DNA of 64,000 bases from Celoporthe dispersa. Its lineage: Eukaryota > Ascomycota > Sordariomycetes > Diaporthales > Cryphonectriaceae. Below are positions 1-11,700 of this stretch, in pieces. Under the pieces are notes generated by a model. The model was not told where the DNA came from and ran no database searches. It was given only the letters and a program-made list of their open reading frames with translations. Position numbers and translations under genes: made by a program. The stretch spans positions 1,054,001-1,118,000 of the forward strand of contig WAID01000001.1 in assembly GCA_016584495.1 (NCBI GenBank), read 5' to 3'. Every line of letters begins with the position of its first letter. The first letter of the stretch is position 1.

Positions 1-3000
1 GCGAGTCAAATCAACCTGGAGTACGGCTGGAAGGTCGAGCGACACCTCATTGACGGTGACTATATCATCTTCAATCGTCAGCCCTCACTGCACAAAGAGT
101 CCATGATGGGTCACCGTGTCAGGGTCATGCCCTACTCCACCTTCCGTCTGAACCTGTCGGTTACTTCTCCGTACAATGCGGATTTCGACGGTGACGAGAT
201 GAACTTGCACGTCCCGCAGACTGAAGAGACGCGTGCCGAGGTCCAGAACCTGTGTCTGGTCCCCCTCAACATCGTGTCACCACAGCGTAACTCCCCGTTG
301 ATGGGTATCGTTCAAGACTCGTTGGCTGGTGCCTACAAGATTTGTCGACGTGATGTCTTCCTCACGAAGGAGCAGGTGATGAACCTCATGCTGTGGGTCG
401 AAGATTGGGATGGCATCATACCAATTCCCGCCATCCTCAAGCCAACCCCGCGGTGGACTGGCAAGCAGATCATCAGTATGATCATACCCAAGGAGGTCAG
501 CCTCTCCATGGGTGGCAACAACTTTCCCCTCAACGACGATACTCAGAGGATTGTCAATGGCGAGCTTGTCTACGGTCTTCTTAACAAGAAGATTGTCGGC
601 GCTTCTGCTGGCGGCATCATCCATATTGCCTACAACGAGCTCGGTCCCAAGGCGGCCATGCACTTCCTCAACGCCTGCCAGCGAGTGGTTGCTTACTGGC
701 TTCTGCACAACGGCCACAGTATCGGTATCGGTGATACGATCCCCGATAAGGATACTATCTTGAAGATTCAACAAGATATCAACGGGCAGAAGGATCTTGT
801 GGCGACCATCGTGGCAGAGGCGACCGCGAACACGCTGGAGCAACTTCCCGGCATGAGCATTCGAGAGACATTCGAGAGCAAGGTCTCTAAAGAGCTGAAC
901 ACTGCCCGTGACAAGGCAGGTACGACGACAGAGAACTCTCTCAAGGATCTGAACAATGCAGTCACCATGTCTCGCTCTGGTTCCAAGGGCTCCTCGATCA
1001 ACATCTCACAGATGACCGCCCTCGTCGGTCAACAGGTTGTCGAAGGCAAGCGCATACCGTTCGGGTTCAAGTACCGAACGTTGCCGCACTTCACCAAGGA
1101 CGACTATTCTCCTGAGGCTCGTGGGTTTGTCGAGAACTCCTACCTCCGTGGCTTGACCCCCACCGAATTCTTCTTCCACGCCATGGCAGGTCGAGAAGGT
1201 TTAATCGATACAGCAGTCAAGACCGCAGAGACTGGTTACATTCAGCGCCGACTTGTCAAAGCGCTCGAGGATGTGACCGCGAAGTACGACGGCACTGTCC
1301 GAAACTCACTGAACGATATCATCCAATTTGTCTATGGTGAGGACGGCCTGGATGGCATGCACATCGAGAAGCAGAAGGTGGACTTCCTCGACATCTCGCA
1401 CAGCAAGTTTGACGCCAGATACAAGGTCGACCTGGATGACGCCAAGGGATTGAGCGCCAATCTCGAGAACGGCAAGCTGCTCATCAGCGACTCTGACGAA
1501 CAGAAACTGCTTGATGCCGAGTATGAGCAACTCGTCACCGATCGCGAGTCCATTCGCAAAATTTTCCTGAGCAAGGGCAAGATTGAAACCCAGATGCAGC
1601 TGCCGCTGAACATCGAGAGAATGATCAACAGCGCCATAGCGTTTTTCAGAATTGATCCGACGAAGCGGAGCGACCTGCGTCCTCGCGACGTTGTCCCCGC
1701 CGTCCAGGCTCTCTTGGCGCGTATGGTGGTGGTCCGAGGTGACGACCCGATCTCCAAGGAGGCCGATGAGAGTGCGACCATTCTCTTCAAGGCCCAGCTT
1801 CGATCGCGTCTAGCATTCAAGCGCCTGGCCATGGAGCAGCGCATTACCCGCCTAGCCTTCGAGCATATCCTTGGCGAGCTGGACAGCCGATGGTCCCGAT
1901 CTATGGTCAGCCCTGGCGAGATGGTCGGTGTGCTTGCTGCCCAGTCTATCGGGGAGCCTGCCACGCAGATGACGCTGAACACTTTCCACTTCACTGGTGT
2001 TGCCTCAAAGAACGTCACCCTTGGCGTGCCTCGTCTCAAGGAAATCCTGAACGTCGCGAGCGACATAAAGACGCCTAGTATGCAAGTCTACTTGGAGCCC
2101 GGTGAACATGGTCAGGATTCAGCCAAGACGTTGCGAAGCTTGGTGGAGCACACAAACCTGCGTGCTGTCACCCAGATGACCGAAATCTTCTACGATCCCG
2201 ATGTTACGTCTACACTGGTCGAGGATGATTATGATATGATAGAGTCATATTATCTCATCCCAGAAGGCCAGCAGGACGTTGATCGCCAGACTAAGTGGGT
2301 GCTGCGTATCACATTGGATCGGCAGAAGATGCTCGATAAGGAGCTTCAGGTCGAAGACGTGGCCATACGTCTCAAGGAAGAGTATGCTGATGACCTGGCG
2401 GTCATCTACAGCGACAACAACGCAGAGGAGCAGATCATTCGTATCCGCTCCATGAAGGAAAAGGACGATTCCGATGACTATGATGAAGACATGGAGGAGG
2501 ACGTCATGCTCAAGCGCCTCGAGGGTCATCTGCTGGACAAGCTCACGCTGCGCGGTGTTCCCGGCATTGAGCGGGCGTTCATCAACAAGTCTGCACGGCT
2601 CGTCGAGTCGGCCGACGGGTCGCTCAAGGCTAGCGCGGACGACCCAGAATGTGAGGAGCACTTCCTCGACACGTCGGGCACGAATCTTCGCCAGGTTCTG
2701 GCAATCACAGGTGTCGATACCAGACGTACCAGTACCAATCAGCTGCACCAGATCATCGAGGTATTCGGCATCGAGGCGGCACGGTCTGCTCTGCTCAGCG
2801 AGCTGACGGCCGTGTTGGCTTTCGATGGATCCTACGTGAACCACCGTCATCTTGCACTGCTCGTGGACGTCATGACTTACCGGGGCAGCATCGCCGCTGT
2901 CACTCGTCACGGCATCAACCGCGCCGACACCGGTGCTCTCATGCGTTGTTCCTTCGAGGAGACGGTTGAGATTCTTCTGGAGGCCGCCGCTACGGGCGAG

Positions 3001-4078
3001 CTTGATGACTGCCGCGGTATCTCGGAGAACGTCATGCTCGGCCAATTGGCCCCTATGGGCACTGGTCACTTTGAGGTGCAGCTCGACCCTAAGATGCTTG
3101 AGACAGTCATCTCCGACAACTCGCGCATGGGTCTCATGCCAGGTATGACCGTCAAGGATGGCCCCATGGACGGTGCAGCCACTCCCTACGACAGCGGGTC
3201 TCCCATGGCAGAGTCAGGCGGCTTCCTCGGCCTCTCGTCCCCTGCACTTGGCAACTTCTCCCCCATCGTCGGCGCTGGCTCCGAGAGCCCTGCGAGCGGA
3301 GGCTTCAGCACGTATGGCGGCGGCTTCGGTGACTCGAACTACAACCCGACGAGCCCGAGGGCGACATCCCCGTTCAGCCATGGCACCTCGCCCACTTCGC
3401 CATTCGGCTTCAGCGGAGGCTACTCCCCCACGTCTCCAATGGGTGCCTACTCTCCCACTTCACCCATGATCGATGGTGGCGGTCGCTACGGAGTCAGCTC
3501 TCCCTCCTTCAGCCCGGCGTCGCCCACTTTCTCACCGACCTCGCCCATGCTCCGAGGCCCTACCAGCCCTGCGAGTCCCAACTATAGCCCGACGTCACCG
3601 AGCTACTCCCCGACGTCGCCATCAGCTGCCAGGTACTCGCCAACCTCGCCAGCTGGTAACTTTGGCGCCTCGCCCACGTCGCCCTCGTACTCGCCTGCGA
3701 GTCCCAACTACAGTCCTACGTCGCCCAACCTGCACGCGACGTCGCCACAGTACTCTCCTGCATCCCCGACCTGGTCACCCACGTCGCCTGACGCGTACTC
3801 CCCCACGAGTCCGACGTACCAGCGCTCGCCTGGTCAGAACCTGTCTCCGACCAGCCCGAGCTATTCGCCGACGGTAAGTTGATGCTGGTCATAGTATATC
3901 TCACCTGTATCGTGAGCGAAGCTGACGACATAACAGTCCCCCAACTACTCGCCTCGGACGCCTGGGCGTGCTGGTGGTCAGGACCAATAGTGAGTTTTCT
4001 CCTCCATGGTCTCCCCTACCGTTGCAATGCCGCTGACCTGAACCGTTTAGCTCTCCTACCTCACCCTCGAATAATTGA
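1..4078 (+). CDS. RPB1: RNA polymerase II largest subunit RPB1, 5'-truncated by window edge
   Basis: Catalytic subunit of nuclear RNA polymerase II. The frame is open from base 1, so the N-terminal part lies outside the window; about 1317 residues are visible. Seen: the FNRQPSLHKESMMGH block, the metal-A motif NADFDGDEMN (near 175-205), the bridge-helix/trigger-loop segment containing QSIGEPATQMTLNTFHFTG (about 1940-2000), then a Ser/Pro-rich tail of degenerate heptads. I join three exons: 1-3873, 3937-3989 and 4051-4078. Both introns (3874-3936, GTAAGT...AACAG; 3990-4050, GTGAGT...TTTAG) have a GCTGAC branch site. The last exon supplies YSPTSPSNN and a TGA. Without the second splice the frame stops at 3990. 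No disruption is seen in the visible part. Identity is certain; the exact last exon is inferred from splice signals and restored heptad phase. Confidence 0.97.
3340..4069 (+). repeat. RPB1 C-terminal domain heptad array (degenerate YSPTSPx)
   Basis: This is the tandem-repeat coding region of the CTD. Consensus-like units (YSPTSPS, YSPASPN, FSPTSPM and similar) are separated by irregular spacers such as Gly-rich or Ala/Arg inserts, so the array is far less regular than in yeast or mammals. CTD heptads are the known target of Ser2/Ser5/Ser7 kinases and recruit capping, splicing and 3'-end factors. The last clean heptad is added only by the final 28-nt exon. Confidence 0.9.
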
Positions 4079-6929
4079 TTGAGCATGTGAAATGGGTTGA
4101 ATACTACACAAATCACGGAAGGCCTAGGAAGGGGTCAGCCCCACGTCTTTCCTTCTCCACGATACTTAAACCTCGAGGAACAAGGAAGGAAAAAAAAGAA
4201 AAGAAAAAAAAAGGGAAAAGAAAGGAGGGTGGATGACAATGCTTTGAACCAGGCTTGACAGGTTCCGGACTGCGCATGAATAGATAGGCCGCATCGTTCT
4301 CCCTAGACGAGGATTACATTGAAAAGGACAACAGATTGTCCCAAATGCCAAGCACCCAAGATGAAGAAGATCTGACGAGCAAGAGCAATTACAAAAGAAC
4401 CAACAAGAAGAAAAAAAATCCCAAACAAACTAATGGTCAGACCAAATACACGTTGGCAGGCTTTCCATACCGGGTGCTTGGTGTCTTTTTTCTTTCTTTC
4501 TCTCCGTTTCGATGTTAAAGTTGGCCCATATTTGGTTCTTGAAAACGGGAAAGGGGGGCCAGAGCAGGCACAGTGATACAGATTGGAACACAGATTGACA
4601 CCACCTAAAGAGAGACAGAGATGATTGGCCAGACAGGCTGAGGCGGAGAGAGAAGGGCAGAAAGGTTTGAGGCAACACGAACCAGGAAGACGCAGGCAGC
4701 TACTTTTATCGGCAGAGCCTCAAATATGATTCCTTGTGATGAAACTAGTGAGCATCCTGCGTGTGTGTTGTTTGTCTATAGACTCTGGTGATGTGGCCGG
4801 GTGCGTCGCTGGGCAGACAGACCTTGATGGACCTAGCATAAGTAAGTAGTCAAGGGGAGGGGGCCCTTCATTTCAGCGCGTCCCCTGAAGGTTGTCGTGG
4901 TTGACTCTTGGGGTGTATCTACATGGAATTCTTTAGGGCTAATTCGCACTAGGGATAACGGGTCCTCTTCATCTTCCGTCATAACATTCTTTTGCGTGTC
5001 ACCTCCTCCTCCCTCCTCTCTTTCCCCAGATCAGTGATCCTGCGTTCGAAATCCAAAGCATACAAGTTCGGCACAACCTCCTGTCACAGCACTGGCTCTT
5101 CAGGGCTGCTAGCTCATAGGATGCCGGTTGGGATTCCCAGCACAGGAACCCAGAGCTGGCCTGTCATTGTGCGTCACTTTGAGGTATCCTGATCGTACAC
5201 TGACCACACCTCCTATCCACGCTCGTTTCCATCCGCACCAGTCCCTGTTCGACCGTAGACTCGGCTGAACCCAGTACGAGCAGACGATCTTCCCGACCGA
5301 CCACCCAACAAGTGATGAGGGCCTGCAGGACAGAAATGGTGGGTGTGTCCAGCCAGGAGAGGGGGGAAAGGGGGGGGGGGAAGGGTTGATGCGATTGGCG
5401 ATGGGCACACCGAGATAAAGCTGTTGGTGACAGATATGCACGCTGTCTGCATCCGCTGCACACCCTTTCGCGTCGAAAAAGGGGGGATCCGTGGTGGCGA
5501 GCCAGGTTTTCCCTCCTGATCCTGGTATGTGTCTCCCTTTTACCAGATCTGCGCAGTTGGTCGCTTGGCCCCTTAGGCACCTACCTGGCCACACGCGAGA
5601 ATCCTGAAGCAGGGTGAACAGAAGAGAGAGCGAGAGAGAAAGAGCATCACTCCCTCTGCAGGTAAGGACATCGTCACTGGCGCCACCAGGATCACGAAGT
5701 GGGACGCCAGACCCCTCCCTCCTCCTCTCTGGTCTCTTTCCTGTTTCTGACGTGCATGACGGCGTCGTGTGCTCCGTCTTGCGATGTGCCCATAGCCCCG
5801 TCCACACACGTCAGTCACAACGCCCTGCCTGATCTGGATGAACCAGTCTGGCCAGGCCGTCGTCCACTGCAGGCTGGCAGCCCCACCATGGCTAGGCACG
5901 CAGGTCTCCCTCCTCCTTCGCTGCCTCAACCCATGAAGAAAGACACCATCGGTTCCGGATACTCAATTACATCTCCCACCACAGAAAGAGAGGCAGTGAT
6001 GACAGTAGTGATGTGAGCAGTGGTAACCCAACATGCGCCAAAAGTTCTTAAGAACCCTCCCCCAAAGAGAACAAGGGAGCAACTCAAACTGCCAGCAGAC
6101 GAATCTGTGGCCCGACAGACTAAGTATTCAACGAAGGGGTCCCGAGATATGTCCATGTCTTGTCTGGCCTCAAGATCCTGCCGCTTCCCGTCCCTCTCCC
6201 TGGCCCCTCCTCGCCGAACAGGCTGGGCCTCCTATCTGATGGGCTGGGCCGCAGAACCGGTCACACGTGCGACCAAGCCCGTGAGCGTGGAGAAGGAAAA
6301 GGCAGGCGCATGGGTGAAGGGGGGCGGGGAGAGAAACTAACAGAGACTACAAAGCCCCCCGAGAGGTAGAGAGGTAGGCCCAACAGAGCGTGGCCTGTTG
6401 GTCAAGTCCCCCACGGCTTGGTCAGCCGCCTGTACAGAGGCGCAGGGATAGTACACATCTATCCCTCCGCGCCCTACTCAGACAGACCCGTGAGTGGTTT
6501 TGGGATGATTGAGCGGGTGTCTGCGCCGCCTCGGTGTGCTCTGTCCCATGGCCGGATGACGATGACTCGCCAAGCCGTTTGCCTAGGACTCAGGCGTCGC
6601 GGATGTGGGTGTAGCTGCCAGGTTGTCGCATGATGCCAAAAACCCACCGGCGATTTTCTACCTGCGCGACAAGTATGTACAGTACTTGCTCGCCGTCCTT
6701 TCGCAGTGGTACCGTAGCGATCGTTGCCGGCCCAGTGGGACCCCCGCCCTCGAGGTGTGCTCCACCACAGCCAGGGACGAGGGCGGAAGGACCCAGGGAA
6801 TGTATCTCGAAATGTGACCGTGCCGGGGCAGAAGTCCCTCGCGTACGGATGATCTATACCTCTTTCCCTCCTCTTGGTCCGAGAGTTCTTCTCGAAGCAA
6901 GTATGACCCCCTCGTCTGATCTCTCACGG

Positions 6930-6951
6930 GTGTGTGTGTGTGTGTGTGTGG
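6930..6951. repeat. (GT)n microsatellite
   Basis: About eleven uninterrupted GT units in non-coding DNA. Comparable short AC, GA and CATC tracts recur through the gene-poor 4-23 kb region. Confidence 0.9.
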
Positions 6952-8144
6952 AGAGTCATCTTCGTCTCTTGCAGGTGACGATGTTGTCTGGGAGGGTCAG
7001 CTCACTAGTTCATTCGCTCCCAAGATACGCAATCTGCGCATTCGACGTGCGTCCAATGCTATGCTGCAATGCACAGCGCTTCTCAGCGGTCGGTCGGCTG
7101 GCGCGGTTGGTTGGTGCGTGATAACTCGAAAGCCCCTCTGCCCCCGAGCGAGGTCCGGTTACAGTGCTGACAGCAAAGCATGGGGATGGGTCCGGCAAGC
7201 AAAGAGGATCGACTGATTTGCACTACAGTACCAGATTTGCAGTGGCCCCCCTTGAACCGGAACAGGGGGGGGTCTAGCCTCAGCCTCTGGAGGTAGCATC
7301 GCCCTATGGTTTTTCGTCTAGGCGACCAGGGTTTTGACATCTCTCATAGGCGCGATGGCTTCAAGATTGGGCCTGCAGGCGGGGCCCAAGGAGAAGACAC
7401 ATCCAATCAGGTGGTGTTTTTTTAATTTATTTTTTTTTACAAGAATAATGGATATCGCCCTCTGAAATAGCCGCCGATGTCCATTGCAACTTTAGTATGT
7501 ATACTTGCATGTGGAGCGCTTGTCTGTCTGCCTGCTGAGGCCCTCATTTTGCGACAGATAAATCAGCTCTGTACACCTGATCGGGGAAGATGATGGATGC
7601 AGGTGTGAGCAGTGCTGGAGATGAAGCGTGATAGGATAGGGGTCGTGATGAAGTACTGTAGAGTGCGCACAAGCCCCTGCTGTAGCCTATAATTTTATTT
7701 ATTATTATTTTTTGTAATTATACCTTTTTTCCTTTTCCTTCTTGTTGTCATGCCGCATGGTGCGGATAGATTGGGGGCCGGGATACTATGTGGCCTTCCC
7801 CCGTGACAGCAGCCTGGCATGCGATGTGTGCCAGAGAGTCCAACGGGAAATCAGACTTGGGATAGTATATGTGAACACAAGGCGGATGACGAGCATCTCA
7901 GAATCGCAGGCGCAGATTGTGTTGGTGCTGGATCCAAGAGGAGCGTCTCGTCCCCAATGCTGAGGCAGGGCGAGACAGCTTGACTCGGTCGACAGCCCAG
8001 GAGCCAGCAGGCAAGGGAACTAGGAGAGAGAGACAGACGGGGACGATCAATATGTGCAAGGTTGACCGCTGCCGTGTTGGTCCGTCGTTATCCACCCCCC
8101 CCCCTCCTTCGAACTTTTGTAGCACTACCGGCCTCTATAGTCAC

Positions 8145-8192
8145 GAGTACACACACAAGTACGCGCGCATACGTACGCGCACATACACGCTG
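8145..8192. repeat. Alternating purine-pyrimidine tract (AC/GT/CG mix)
   Basis: An almost perfectly alternating purine-pyrimidine run of about 45 bases mixing AC, GT and CG steps, with the CG-rich centre near 8163-8180. Such tracts are the classic sequence class able to adopt left-handed DNA under supercoiling; that behaviour is inference only here. Confidence 0.6.
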
Positions 8193-8684
8193 TGGCTCTG
8201 TCCGCTCTTATGGGGTGCCAAACAGGCGCTCATGAGCGTGGAGCCAGCCTACAAGCCTGGTCGTCGTCGTAAAGCCGTCCACTCGGCAGCCCTGGTTTGA
8301 ATGATCGACAAGCAGACGGGATGAAGGAACTCTGGGCTCAGTCTTTCAGGCTTCATCCTGGCCGGGGGCCGGGGAAGGGGGAGGGGGGGAGGGGAGCTTT
8401 TCCTCTGCAGCATTAGCCGTGGGATGTAAGCAACGTGTCAAGGGTCTCTCGATTGTTTTGCCTCGGTCACTAGAAGCATCTTTTTCTTTTTTACGCGTAC
8501 GGAGGAGGATTGTACAGTATCGTCTCCTCATGTACTCTCTCCTTTTGCTGGCCATTAAGCGGCCATGGTGCCTCAGAGAGAGAGAGAAAAAGAAGAAGAG
8601 AAAAAAAACCAGGAAGGGAACGCAAGGCAACTTGTCTCTCATAAATAAGGTGCATCTAGCCGTCTACTCTGCATGCTACCCTTG

Positions 8685-8703
8685 ACACACACACACACAC
8701 ACA
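8685..8703. repeat. (AC)n microsatellite
   Basis: About nine AC units in the intergenic desert. Confidence 0.9.
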
Positions 8704-11247
8704 AGGTTATGTGCATACCTGCATACGAGTGTCCGTGACACGTTCTCCGCGGGACGTTGTGAACCATCCACACCGTTCCTCTGAGACCACCCCTTCCGCG
8801 CCCATGAGATGCTGTCATGCCATGTGTGGCACGTGTCATGGGTTCATGTACAGGGCCGGGCAGTACAGGCTGCCATGACAGCGGGTATCTGCAGGGCTCA
8901 AGTCATACGCTGTTGGATGAATGTTCCGTGTTTTGTTGGGGAAAGGTTGTCATTCCAACCTCACTGCTTCTACTATGTACTGTGTATGGGCGAAAAGGAA
9001 AGAAGAGAAGGAGAAAAAACAAGAAAAAAGAAAAAAAACAAGGTTCTCTCATACTCTGCATCTTGTCATAGGAACGGCTCTTTAGGGTGACCCCCTAGCA
9101 ATTCCCCATCCGTCGTCAAGGCGCACACGGCTGAAGCGCAATTCGCGGCTCCGGTTCCGCACCGCCCCGTGAACATCATCCTCCCAAGATCTCCGCTTCG
9201 AGAACTTTTGCGAAGCTGACTGCTGCATGCTAGATCCTCCGAAAAGGGGCCCAGGGGGGCGTGAAAAGGGGGGGGGGAAGGAAAGGAGAAGAAGATTAAA
9301 AAAAAAAAGCCTCTCTCTCCTCTGGACCCTATCGTCATCACAAGATGTAGTTACTATGCAGATACAATAATGCTAGTATGTGGAGGACTGCAGCAAATTC
9401 ATCTCATCTCAACAGTCCACCGGTAAACATACGCGCGGGGCCATAGAGGCGGCAGCGAGTTGAAGAGGTGGACAGAGAGGAGAGAGTCCACAGGCCGTGT
9501 GAGCCTCGAGCAGGCCACACATAACCAAGAGATAGAGGGGGGTCGGCATTAAGACTGACGGAGAGAGAGAGCAATGCTGTAGTGACTACAAGGACAGGGC
9601 CCCTGTGAACGGAGGTGGCCAGCCTAAGGAGGAGAATCACCTGGGTACGTACGGCGGAATTCCTCCTGGATCCACTTCTGCCCTATGGGGGGCCAGAAAC
9701 ATGCTGTAGTATTGACAGGTGCTTATGTGACAGGGAAGAGCAAGAAGAAAAGAACAATCAATATTGAAGTTCCATGATGTCCAGGATAGACCAAGACAAG
9801 CCGTGGGGGACCGGCATCATGACAAATTCTCTTCTCATTCTCCCTCTCTGTGCTATTTTTTATCTTTTTTATTTTTATAATTTCTCTCTGTTCATTTCCC
9901 CCCTTCCTTTTCTAAATATGGAGACACGTGTTTTGTTGGCCGCTGGGCCCGGTGAGACAACAGATGCGCTCCCACATGCCATGATGATGTACGGCCTGTG
10001 CCACAGCCTTCCACAGATCCGGCAGCGCAGGGGTCGCACGAGACAACTGCCATCCTCTCTGTGCTCCGTGCCATCCTCCTGCAGTGCTCTTTTGACCGGC
10101 TTATTTCTCGTCTTTCTCCTCACCTACTCTTCTTCTTTTGGAAGGTAAGAAGGGGAAAAAAGAAAAAGAAAAAAAAGGATATAGGGGGATCCGGGTAAGA
10201 TGGTCAGAGTCTCCTCATCCAGTCCTAAAAAAAATTAAAGAATTAAAAGGGATTAATAATTAACCCCCCTGTATTAATTCCGAAAGTCGATTTTTCATAT
10301 AGACCCTTCCACCCGTTCAACGAGGCCCAAAATTTGACCGTCCACTCGAGGAGTAACATTAGGTACCGCGCATCATGGCGAAATCACAATTTTCCTTGAT
10401 AAAATGTCCCGGGATTGCAGGCAGGAGATGTCAGGTGAGATTCGGTTGGTAGGTTGCTTTCTTACAGTACCCTCCGCTCATTCGCCTACTTACCAGGCCC
10501 AGCGACCCACACCACCGCTTGGGCCGCATGTCCTGCGACCGCCTCGCTGCAACGTCGCTCACCAGCCTCACTACAGCCACGCGGAGACTGACTCTTGGGC
10601 GGTCCCAGGCAGAGCATTGGTTGTCTATCTGCTGGAGGAGGGAGGCTTGAGCCCGCTAAGGCCGCCAACTGTGTGATGTCACGGGGACGTTCTCGGCAGA
10701 AGGTTAATAAGTGAAGAAACGGTTGGATTTGTGATGGGAGGGCGTGGTCTATCTGTGGAGAATTATGCGGAAAAGGAAGGAAAGAAATCAAGAAATATGC
10801 CACGTGACAAAAGAGCAGAAAGGAAACAGAATCAGACAGATACAAAACATGACATAGGAAAACCCCCGTCTCGAATGAGTGTATGCCTCTCTCCTCCAGG
10901 TTATCACACACAGCGCTGATTGTAAGACAACCTGGTATCCAGAGGAAATGAGACACGACCAAGGGACAACCTCCTCCCCGGTTTCATCCCATCATAATGA
11001 TCAAGGAATTTGGTTCTTTTTTTCTTTTAATATCCACGAGAAAGCTTGCGCAATCCACTGTAGGAAAAATTGAACGACGATTGCTCGTCATGTCTCGGTT
11101 CTAATGTTGTGTTGGCAAGGCTGGCTGGCTGGTGCACTGCAGACGGGCGAACGGGTTAGCTGGGGCCATATGGCGACAATGACCTTCCAAGTGCTTACAG
11201 AGTCGAATCGGACTTCCGCTGGACTCGGCGGAGAATACTTGGCCCCG

Positions 11248-11397
11248 TTAATGGCGGTGATTCAGATCGTCGCAAGGGTACGGGCGGCGGTCTATCTCGA
11301 CAGCAGGGTTGACGCAGCGCCCGCCACAGCCGGCAGTGCGGTAGGCCATATCGATCACGTTGCCGCAGGAGTAGACGATACGGACCACTCGGCACAT
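11248..11397 (-). CDS. Very small Cys-containing protein (49 aa), unknown function
   Basis: A short minus-strand frame beginning MCRVVRIVYSCGN, with Cys at residues 2, 11, 24, 28 and 42 and a CGGRC motif. No signal peptide or membrane segment is visible and I do not recognise the family. The case for a gene rests on context. A TATA-like element lies at 11691-11700 on the same strand. It is followed by a roughly 260-nt leader rich in CCACCA/CCTCCT and A/C tracts that looks like fungal 5' UTRs and leads to the ATG at 11397. A well-formed intron (GTAAGC, branch GCTAAC, CTGCAG; 11137-11198) lies 50 nt past the stop, as a 3'-UTR intron. A competing frame (102 codons, 11195-11503) looks like translated leader. 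Alternative: a spliced non-coding RNA. Confidence 0.4.
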   Translation of the reverse strand: MCRVVRIVYSCGNVIDMAYRTAGCGGRCVNPAVEIDRRPYPCDDLNHRH

Positions 11398-11690
11398 GAT
11401 GAATGACGTTGTTTCTGAAAGATGTTCTGTTTGGTGGGAGGTGGGAAATAGTAGTGTGACAAGGGGGGGTGTTGGCGGATAGGATGATGCCCTTGCGGAT
11501 CAAAAATCAGCTATGAAAAGTGAACAATGGTGTGGAGGGCTGTGAGGTCTTGTTGGTAGATGTGCAGGCTGTGTGTTGGAGCTAGTTCTCTGCTGCTGGT
11601 GATCGAAGATCTCAGGGAATTGGAGGAGGAGGATGATGGTGGTGGTGATTCTCAACTGCAAATCAGAGAAGACCGGGAGATGGTGGCTGC

Positions 11691-11700
11691 TTTTATATGT
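11691..11700 (-). promoter_or_regulatory. TATA-like box for the 11248-11397 gene
   Basis: On the minus strand this reads ACATATAAAA, about 295 nt upstream of the proposed ATG and directly before the CT- and CCA-rich leader. It is the best-formed TATA/leader combination seen in the 4-20 kb desert. Confidence 0.45.

Larger units (their letters stand above)
4079..11247. other. Long intergenic region, no supportable gene
   Basis: About 7.2 kb downstream of RPB1. It holds the RPB1 3' flank, many purine- or pyrimidine-only tracts (for example 4180-4230, 9240-9310, 9990-10190), dinucleotide repeats and an AT-rich patch near 10225-10275. Open frames of up to about 230 codons exist on both strands but lack domain signatures and recognisable exon structure. 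They also translate simple repeats, so I do not call them. The sequence keeps many CpA and CpG steps and does not look like RIP-mutated transposon DNA. No tRNA or 5S signature was recognised. Confidence 0.6.

Noticed and set aside
2245..3069. 274-codon antisense frame inside RPB1
   Set aside because: Shadow of RPB1 codon bias; RPB1 itself is conserved throughout this stretch.
5109..5807. 232-codon minus-strand open frame
   Set aside because: No domain, odd composition with residues from G/C runs (PSPPPFPPSP), overlaps equally long frames in other phases; typical of GC-balanced non-coding DNA.
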